Assembly (NCBI GenBank): GCA_022577435.1
Contig: JAKOON010000066.1
Span: 1,191,683-1,255,682, forward strand
Origin: Embiotoca jacksoni
Taxonomy: Eukaryota; Chordata; Actinopteri; Embiotocidae
Reading direction: 5' to 3'
Length of the DNA: 64,000 nucleotides
Program-made: the position numbers and the translations under genes
Shown here: positions 52,301 to 62,900 of the stretch, piece after piece
How positions within the stretch are numbered: the stretch's first letter is position 1
How the letters are laid out: each line of letters starts with the position of its first letter
Notes under the pieces: generated by a model
The model's input: the letters and a program-made list of their open reading frames with translations, nothing else
Database searches by the model: none
What the model was told of the DNA's origin: nothing

Positions 52301-55300
52301 TCTTCTCTTCTGCTGTTTATTTATCACCTGATTTCAAATTTATTTTATTGCAGTCACTGCAAATCATCTTTACTTGATAGTTCTGACCATTTTTGAAGTT
52401 TTTGGGCCATTTGTAGGAGATGCTGTGAATCATTATTCACCCATGATGAATTGAAGTTCATTTTGAAACTATTGGAGCAGCCTCTAACCAATCGGCATGG
52501 ACCGACGTACGTGCCAAAACTCTACCAACACTGAAAAAAATGCTTAATTTCAACATCATTGCACTTAAACCGCTGATACTGGTCCCCGATTGGTCCAACC
52601 ACTGCAAACAGGGTTTCCACGCTCCAATCACTTCATGACAAGTGGATTTTTGAATTATTGTTGACTTTTGACATCGTAACTCTAAAATAACATAAATGTT
52701 GATTTGTTCATAATATTTTTTTTTGGGGGGGGGGGATAAAGAAAAATAAAAAAACAAAACAAATTGTGTGCAGCCAGATTTACAGCTAACGCTTCATGGA
52801 GTCGGTGAATGATGATTTAATTAGGCAATAAAAAACATTTGGATGGAGATCTTGATTAAACCTTCTGTAATCACTGTCTGTTGAACCTTTCAGGAACATC
52901 TCAACTACGTGTCCGAAATCTCCCTGGAAGAGATCTTCATCCTGGACCCTGAACTGGTTGTCATGACGACAGTAGGCACCTCCCCCTCCGTCGAGTCCGA
53001 CCCGGATAACCCCGCCTCCACCCTGGTAAACAGCAGGTAGATCAATGACTCACCACCACCCCTTTCAACATCTGCCCAGGTGGCTTCTGGGAAACAATTT
53101 AAACATTAGAGGTAGAAAGACAATAGTTAAAAAGTCTTATTACTGAGGTATAAAAATATAAAGACTGTATTCACTGCTGAACTAATCTCTGACTATATGT
53201 CCCAATAAAATCTAACATGAATATTCATGAAGAGCTCCATAGATGCATTCGCTCACTCTGTGATTTCCCAACTGAGTTTTTCTATGAATCATAACCCGTT
53301 ACATAAACTAGTTGCACCACTTCCACCGTTTATTTTCTGCAGCTGTAACCTGATATCACACTTACAATGCTCCCTGAATCGATCAACAAAACCCCGGCTG
53401 CATCTGTTGCCTGTATTTCCTCTCAATGCTTTTACCCTGTTCGCAAAGTCCCACCTGCTGTTTTGCTATTTTGGAGCCAAAGACGGTTTATAAAAGTGTT
53501 CGTAGCTTCAGGTCTGAAAAATGGTTCCGATGCAGAAGTGTCTTAAGCTGCAATACCACCGAGTGCCACTAGAGGCTGGTGAGGTCTCATCGGTGCTCAT
53601 CGTTCTTTGGTATTTCCTCCTGTTTTTTTTTACCGCCGCCTGGTTGTAATGCAGTATCCCCGTCAGAAGGTGGCGGTAATGCGCTTAAAAGCTGAAGAAG
53701 ATGGTACGAACACGGGCGAATATTCGAATCATGATCGAATAGTTGAGAGCGAATTTCGAATAGTAGTAGTCGGACTCCACGTGGTGGTCTATCTGGGTCG
53801 CACACCCGCGGAGACAAAGGCGCTAGGTGGTGCAACACTTGTTTGAAGACGTCTTCAACAGCGAAGGAACTGGAGGAAGCCTCAAAGAGATCAACCCATC
53901 GGAGGGAACACGTAGGATATAACTGCTTAGTTCTGAGGTGTGTGTGTGTGTGTGTGTGTGTGTTTGTGTGCGTGCATAAGCTCGTATGTGTGTAGGTGTA
54001 TAAATACATGAATAAAATTATGTATGAATGCAGTTTTTTTTTTTTTTTTCCCAGTTTCTTTTCCCGATGAGAAAGTGTTACAAATACATTCTCCGTGCTT
54101 GTGTTCATGTCGTTGGCGTCCGCCTGTGTGGATAACACCGTTTTTTTCTGCTCGTCCTTCCTCCGTAACAAATCCTTTTCGAAATATTTACACAGACACA
54201 CTCGCGCAGATTAAATTCTCACCTACATGAACCTGAAGCAGCTGTCGGAGGGCGCTCTTTAAAACTCTCTCTGCAGGCAGAACGAGGAGAGAAAACACAT
54301 TCAGAGCACGAAAAGGAGGATCTGGAGCTTAATTTATTTGATATTTTCCTTGTTGTTAATAAATCCTCCAGAAAGAAGCAAACCAAAGATGTGTTTGCAT
54401 CCCTGTAATCAATCTTAAACCATCAGTGAGGTCATCGTTGGTTTGTGAACGTTATGAAGCCTCCAGTTCAAATTCATGAACATATTTGACCCGTTTTAAA
54501 TTTCAATGCATGTTTCATTCAAGAGAGCCAATAAAAACAAAAGGAAACGGTCAAATTTATCACAATTACATTTTAATGATTCACTTGAAGCTTCGTTATC
54601 TGCTGCGTTACACGTTAATACAACCTCAACACTTCCTGTATTGTTTCAAACTAAAAGCCCTGTTAGTGTTTTATAAGCCTTAAATCCCACATAAAAAGGC
54701 TTTTATTGTGAAACATTTGCAGGAACGTGTTGTGATTGAATCCTCCAGTTCAGATTCTGTCCGTCACCATCTTGCTGGTTCAGAGCAGTTTGGAGCAGGA
54801 AGTGACCATATTTGGACAAGCTGGGGGAGGAGCCAGCCTGACGATACAACATGCCACCCACCGATAGCTGTAACCTGACTGCACCACAGGCCTGTCAATC
54901 AAACAGACATGCCCCCCAAAAACAGGTCTTCTTGAATCTTCTTTTCTAATGAATGAGGGATTATTTTCAGATGGACCTCCAGAAAACTAATAAGAAGGAG
55001 TGACTTTAGCTAACAACACCGAGATAACTGATGGACACATTTTATTCACTTTGGATTTGATGAGAGAAGTTGAATGGGAGTCTATGGAGCCGGAGGCTTT
55101 TTGGAGCCGACCTCTAGTGGCACTCGCTGGTATTGCAGCTGAAGACACTTCTGGATCAGAACCATTTTACAGACCTGAAGCTACGAACACTTTTATAAAC
55201 AGTCTGTTTTGTGATCACGTAATTATCTTGTCACCAAATATAAGATGACCTTCACTTATAGTTTATTGTAATATGTTTTTACATATTATAATATGTCAAA

Positions 55301-56641
55301 GCGTTATCCGTTCTCTCCACAGTAGTCGAGAAGTCTTTACATCGTTTTTTCACAATTCTCAAAACCAATTTTATACAGTGAACAATAATAATAATGACAG
55401 TAGCACAAAAACATAATGAGCTTATATTATTAGTTCCAACTTTAAGCCTGAACAAGTCAACGTTGGCTTTTGTGAACGTTGTTTGGAGTATTTTTACAAT
55501 GGATTTAGCAATTCACCAACAATAATTCGATTCAATTCAATTTTATCTATAAAGCACCAAATCACAACACAAGCTATTTGACTAAAATGCTCAATATTTT
55601 CAGACATTTTCAAACTCTTCTATGTTTTCCTCCACATGACTGATTGCTGCAAATGCTGCTGCCATTACAAACGTTATTTTTCAGTATCTAATTATTATTA
55701 TTATTATTATTATTTTTATTATCATTATTATTAAGGCCGAAGCATCGAATGGCTCCATTCAAGGAATTCTTATTCTCTCCAATGAATTGCATGTTTGAGT
55801 GCTTAAAGGTGCTTGAAAACTCCTACGTGGTGAAAGTTGATATCCGATATGGATCTCGGGAATGGGTGTGGCCTAACGGCTCGTTAGCGCCCCTAAACAA
55901 TCAAATTCACTTGGCATGTTTATCATAGCGAGAACTACAAAACAAAGTCCACATGGAAAATGTGTAATAATTGAATTTTTAATTATTATTTTGGCTTCAT
56001 CAGTGGAGGATGTGGAGAGAGCGAAAGGTACGGCAAGCCAGGAGTTTCACTCGGGACACGTCTGCTATAATGCGCTTTACCACTAATGGCTATTATGTTT
56101 ACATGTCCATGAAATTCAATTGTGAATAATTAAAATAATGATACAACTTATTTTACAGTTTCTAACGAAGCATTCCCCCCCCCCAAGTGTTACTGGCCCC
56201 TTTGATTATTTCCACAACCATAAAATATTAAACTTTTCCATAAATGTGATGATTTATTTTAACATAACACGTACAGCGGTGATGTTTTCCTTCACATTGG
56301 CTTGTTTGTTAAGTGAAGATATGGATAAACTTTATGATAACATTGCAGCAGGTGTGGATGACCTTGATTATAAATAGATAAATAGATGCATAGATCTTCA
56401 TCTATGCATCTATTTACATTTCATCAGTTATGAAAACAACAAAATGTAGTAAAAAAAAAAATAAGCGCTTGCATGATTACGACGTTTCTCCAGGAATTAT
56501 TAGACTCGCTGTTAAGATGAAAATATGTAAAGATGAGCACAGAAAATGGAATAAAGGGAGTAAATAAAGTGACAGGTAGAAATGTGAGCAGAGGCTAGAG
56601 CAACAACACGACCTGCTGATCTGAACAACACTTCCCTTTGG

Positions 56642-56716
<75 letters not shown>

Positions 56717-56895
56717 GGCGGGGTGATTTGCAATGCTGAGTGCACTGAGTGGGAGGATGAGGAGGAGAGATGAGACCGAGAGGGAGAGAGAGAGAGGGAG
56801 ATGGGTTTAGGTGGACGGATGGAGTCAGAAAAAAAAAAAAAAAAAATGTAATGCATGTCAGAGTACTCGAGAGTCACACCAATCTACTGTACTTA

Positions 56896-56948
<53 letters not shown>

Positions 56949-59900
56949 GCAGTGTAGCAGTTTGCCCACGCAGGGCCAGAGGTGAGCGTTATTCCTCCCA
57001 CCATAATTACTTCTCTCTATTCTGTTTCTCTCCATCCTTCTGTCTCTCTGACAAACACACTGAACGACGCCCACGCGCAAAAACATTTTGTTTTTTTTGT
57101 TGTTTTTTTTTCAAAATGAGTTTTTGACCCCCCCGATAGCGCTTCCCTCTCTGTCGAAGGCAAACGTCCGCGAACAAAGGAAGAAGGGGAGAGCCGACAC
57201 AATCGGGGGGCTCTGAAAAGTCGAGGGGGGGAATATCTGAAATGTCATCGGAAGTAAATGGAAAAAAAAATAGTTTCTATTTAAATAAATCTGAGATGTC
57301 AACATTAACAGGAACGTTGTGGATGCTTTGACTTCATCCTGGACGATGAAGGTTCTGCACCTGCGCTACAAGTCCGTCTACCTCCACGACAAAGTAGGTC
57401 GCGTATACAACTTTTATGTCGGCTGCGGAGGAGAAAATCCTACAGGGGCTTAGAATTATAGGAAAGTTGGATTACATTACCATGGCAACTGAGCCGTGGT
57501 AGACACCGAAAAAGCTCCGGGACAAGAAAGGAAGTGGACGTCGGGAGATTGAGATGGACTTTTATTTATTGTTGACACATTCGTGGCTGGTTTTGGACGT
57601 CGGCCTGCTGCACACTTCCTGCCTGGCGTGTTCATGACCGCTCAGATTGGTTGTCTCATCAAATCAGTCTCTTTGATGATGGACATCAGTGAAGTGTTTT
57701 TGTGGAGTTGTAACCAACAAGGAGACACGTGGTTTTTGTTTACCCGCGTTCATAGCGAGACACACATTCTTTCACAGTATCACCATCATCTACTTTAAGG
57801 CCCACACAGCGTTGTCTCCACAGACTGTTTCTAAAAGAGCTCGTAGCTTCAGGTCTGTAAAATTGTTCTGATCCAGAAGTGTCTTCAGCTGCAATACCAG
57901 CGAGTGCCACTAGAGGTCGGCTCCAAAAAGCCTCCGGCTCCATAGACTCCCATTCAACTTCTCTCATCAAATCCAAAGTGAATAAAATGTGTCCATCAGT
58001 TATCTCGGTGTTGTTAGCTAAAGTCACTCCTTCTTATTAGTTTTCTGGAGGTCCATCTGAAAATAATCCCTCATTCATTAGAAAAGAAGATTCAAGAAGA
58101 CCTGTTTTTGGGGGCGTGTCTGTTTGATTGACAGGCCTGTGGTGCAGTCAGGTTACAGCTATCGGTGGGCGGGACGTAGTATCGTCAGGTTTCCGATCAG
58201 ATCGGTCAGATCCACCGCTGGCTCCTCCCCCAGCTCGTCCAAATATGGTCACTTCCTGCTAAAAACCGCTCCGAACTAGCAAGAAAAACAAAGAAAATAC
58301 ATTCATGTTGCAGCGCAGGAGACGACATTTCCTCAATACAGTTTCAAATAATCTGCATTCAGGTGCAGCTTTTTTATACTGAACAGAGACTTCAGCGCTT
58401 CATTTCCATTTGGTCAGATATACATCTTTTTTCCCAAACACGTATAGATGATTATGAAACTGAAATCACAGTAAGCAACTAATTTCTTGCAACATATGCG
58501 TTGTAATGAATTTACGACCTTTAACCTTTTGCCCCAAGTTGAAATATCTCGCTGAAAGGAGAAAATAAGTGATTAAGAATCAGTAGTTAACGTAGGAATA
58601 ATGTTAACCATCAGTTTGTTACGAAGTTTACATTTCATTTTCCTTGACTTCCCCTTATTTTGCATTCACTAAAGTTTCCAAATGTTCTTGCAGTCCAACT
58701 GCTAACTGCAGCAGATGGTAACTTGGAACAAACAAAACTGTCTTATATGTGCATCAATCAGCAGGAATCACAGTGACTTTCAAAAACTCTGTAAATGCAA
58801 GCTGCTCTTTAAACAGTCTCTTTTTTACATGATTGTGGGAGGACGGCCGTATACATGGAGGACAACACGAGAAGAGAAAAAAAAAAAATCATCAAAAAGC
58901 AGTCAGGAAACTACGCTGACATCCTCTCAGAGGTTTTCAGTCGTTACTCAGCTGCTCGTCAGTTACATGTGAACATATACTGCAGGACTCCAATCACAGT
59001 TTTCAGGGCACGAGAGCTGTCGAGTATGAAAACATGCAGTACGCCACGGAGGGAGGGGCCACCGGTTCATTTTCTGCTGCTGAGGAAGCTGCAGCTGTTG
59101 CCGAACGCCACAAAGTACAAATACAAGTTGTACACGTTCACTAAACAGCAATGATACTGTTGTCGGGTAGAAGCTGATAGAGCCGGTTTGTTTATTGTGT
59201 GAATGAAACAGATAGCGTCGATAGAGTACAGCATTTTTTAAATTATTTTAATGAACACCAGCAGCTTGACGGTGTTTTAAACGTCACCGGCCGTCCAATC
59301 GCTGTGAAGGAGGGGTGGGACAAACCGCGGTTAACCACCGACACTGGTCGCTGCTTTTCATAGTGGCTAATGTGCAAGTACAATCAGTCCCTGCAGGAGT
59401 TTTTTTGTGATCAAAAATGTTTGAAGTTTGCGGTGGATTTTCTCAAAAATGTCGATGTAATTTGTGGAGTTTGTTTTTTTTTTACGTAAAAGTTCAGAAA
59501 GAAAAATGCAATTTTTTTTCAAGCACTTCCTAATATAGGAATACATATGTGATCACTTCCTGTGATGATAATCGTGCAGCACATCACAGAAATATTTTAG
59601 TTCTAATTTGTTTTATTTATTTATTGAACTTAGAGAACCGTGGAGATAAAAGCTCCTAAAAGCTCCAAAAAGGTCCTAAAAGCTCCTCAAAGGTCCTAAA
59701 AGCTGCATATGTTTCCAGAACAGAGCGTCTGTGACTGTAATACAGAAACAAGGACGACATCAGCTGTCAAAATAAGAGCTTTAGATGCTGTTTAATTCAT
59801 GTTCATTCAACACATAGACCTGCTGGATGAAACAAACAAAGAGACGTCTCTGACAACTGGACGTGTGGAGAAAACTCATTTAACATCCAGTAATATGGAA

Positions 59901-62900
59901 TCACTTCCTCTGATCACAAACATTTAATCATCATTTTAATGTGAAGAACACATTTCCTGCAAAACCCTTGAGTTTTATTTGGTGATGAAAACAGCAGCAG
60001 AGACTTTCTGGTTGGAAACCAGGAGTTATTGTTGTTAATAAAGTGAGTTAATACTTCCAGCACAGATTCTGAAGATAACATTTTTTGCGGAAAAATCGAA
60101 GGAATTTATAAAAAAATTGCAAGCTCACGCAAATATATCGGCGTTTGCTTGAATTTGCGTGAACTATTTATCTCCTGGAGGGACAAACACTGTTTCCGCT
60201 GAACTAGACATATGCTGTGTTCCAGATGACATCCTTCCTCTAAGTACACTAACAAATAGGACTCTTACTGTGTTGTACTTGAGTTTTAACAGAGTCGTGT
60301 TGACTGAAATCACACTGACAGGAAATGACCTCACCATGTGAACACATCAGCCTCCAAAATGTCTGCAGCTTTAATGATTTTACCCAGAAATCAGCGTGTT
60401 TTTGTGTCCTGTGTTTAACACTCAATAAACACACTGATTCTTCTGTCCAGCAGCAGCAGAGAAGAAACACTTTAGTGTTCAGGAACAGCTGCAGCTTCTT
60501 CACACGCTTTTAATATGAAAATCCTTTACGTCGGTGGCCCCGCCCCTTCCTCTAAGGAGCCAACATGGCGACCGTTTAGAGTGCATCATCCCGGTACTTG
60601 TAGTGTACTGCATGTTTCTGTACTGATGCACTCAGAATAGTGAGAGTTAGTGCGTAAGTACAGCGTTTGTGTAATATGTCCTCCATTTTTGCTGATGCTG
60701 TAGTTTTAAGCAGTTTTGTGAAACTCCCTGAGCTGCTACCAGTTTCTTCTTCTTTTTTTTTTTTTTTTTTTTTTTTTAATCTTTTAAAATGCTTCAGTCT
60801 TCCTTCTTCATCCTCATTTCCTCACTTTTTTACAATTTCTAAAAAAGGACCCAAACATACCAGACACATGAAAGCAAAGGCTCATAGTTTGGACATTTGC
60901 AAGCAGAGACACAATTTTATTGTTTTAAAATCTCGAATTCTTTCGTTATCATGAGTTTCGGCTCCTGATACAACACACGTTCCTTTGAAGAGACTCACAG
61001 GGATGAAAAAGGTTAGTCGGGGAAAAAAAAATTGGATTGGACACGTTATTTTACTGAGAAGAAAAAAAAATAATGAGATCTCTGAGGAATTAGCACACAA
61101 CGTGGTTTCACATCCTGAACTGAACGCCTTCCTGAAGCTGAAGACCCTCAACAAATATGTGGATATCTGGATTCAGGGAACGTTCAGATGACTTTGCTGC
61201 GTCTGTGTTTCTGTCGCCGTAGTTCTTCCCAGCGGCTGCGAGTGAACAGCGACGGCTCGGCGGCCGAAGCTCTGACGCACGCCGCGACGCCGCCGGCCAG
61301 CAAGCTGAGCCGGTGAGTACGCACACGTCGGAGGTTTGTGTGTCACGGCATTAGTACGACGACACTCGGGACAGGTTGGCATGACAACGTGTTCATTAAT
61401 CATCATGAAAATGTTTTAAACACTGACTTTGCATGTAAGTTCATGTGACAGAGTTTTTGTGTTGAGAAGAGATCTGAGTGACTTTACAATGTTAGTTCGC
61501 TAATTACTATTATACAATAAGTAGCTCCACCCCCAGAGATCTGATTGGTCAACTGTACATCTGGAACAAAATCATCATGACATCACACCCTGCTCAACAC
61601 TACAAATATGACTCCACCTCCTCAATGGGAATATAGAATTATAATAGAATTTCATATTATACGTAATATAATGTAGTTTCTACTTGTTATAGATCTATTA
61701 AATGACCCATTTGGTGAAGTCGGGTCTCTTTTGGTCCTTTTTGGTCGCTCCGAGCACCCGTACCGTAACACCACGGATAGTCACGCACTTAACATCCTTA
61801 GTTACGTCCTGAGATATCTTTGTTCATCAGATATCTTTGTTCATCAGATATCTTTGTTCATCAGATATCTTTGTTCATTAGATATCTTTGTTCATCAGAT
61901 ATCTTTGTTCCAACCAGACTGAGCTGTTCAGTTTAGTGTTTCTATGTTCTGTATTTATTTAGTTGGAGACTAGTAATCCTCTCTGTTGCTAGGGTGGTTG
62001 CTAAGGGTCAGATTACTTCCTGGAGTGGTAAACATTACATACATTACATGAAGAGTCTACTGATTGTTTTCCAGTTTTTAGTCATACCCCATGTGTTGCC
62101 ATGGAAATGGAGATCGCACAAACAAAACAGTTGTATATTTAGAGAGTGAGTTGCTCCACAACATGAAAACATTTAGATTACATGTTTTATTTAGTTGGTA
62201 ACTTGTGTAATCGCAATAATACACCAATGACGAGGAGGCGTTGTCACGGAAACGTGGAGCGGGTCAGTCGATTGTCCGTGAGCCCGGCTTTACGGAGATC
62301 GTACCGGGCAGCTGAACTCTGCGTAAACTTTCCTACTGAATAAAGAGTTTAGGGGATATTGAGAAGATTCTTGTTGCAGATGTCCGTCCGAGAGACGATA
62401 TCGATGCTAACAGATAAAACCTTTTTTTTTTCCAGCCGTGAGAGGTTCGTGTCTGATGTTATTCGATGTTCGTACACTTCTGAGAAGGTTTTTTTTTTTT
62501 TTTTTTGCTGTCTGGGAAAAGTTTGAGTTGCAAGCTGTTATTTGATATGCAAATTTTTCCTTTTAAATACTGAATATTGCAAGAAGCTTGTTACCAGTGA
62601 TGTGATATTTCTGTTTCAGAGTTTGGAGCCAGGATGAATGAAGTGTTTCAGATGTGGACTTCCTGCGTTTTTCCATGAACTGCATGTTAATGTTGAAGTT
62701 TTAAAGTCCAGGTTGTGCCAGAGTGCGGCGCATTTATTCAAAGATGTGGGCTTTGATTCATATTTACACGTCAGAGTTTCTGCTACAAAAGTGTTTTTTT
62801 AAACAGTTTTGTCTTTTAATCGATTGGTGCAGAAACGGGAGGTTTGATATCGACAATTGTTTGCAGTCATATTCTTCCACATGTTGTGATCGAGGATTCT

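Larger units (their letters stand above)
53037..61222 (+). other. dgkz intron 26 (8.2 kb)
   Basis: Holds R1 copies (53500, 54738, 57836), R3 (59387), a repeat piece at 55730-56110, TG and CA tracts, and a perfect hairpin at 56380. Open frames at 58855-59154 and 60985-61191 are not recognised and lack usable splice context. Confidence 0.5.

Noticed and set aside
53037..53040. In-frame TAG after exon 26, read as the end of dgkz
   Set aside because: GTAG is better read as the start of intron 26. Exons 27 and 28 follow with good splice sites in the matching frame, and the ankyrin part is still missing.
57312..57393. Open segment after an AG (57311) ending at GTAGGT, possible exon in intron 26
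   Set aside because: The acceptor tract is weak, and 88 or so bases do not fit the phases of exons 26 and 27: every joining I tried meets a stop in exon 27 or 28.
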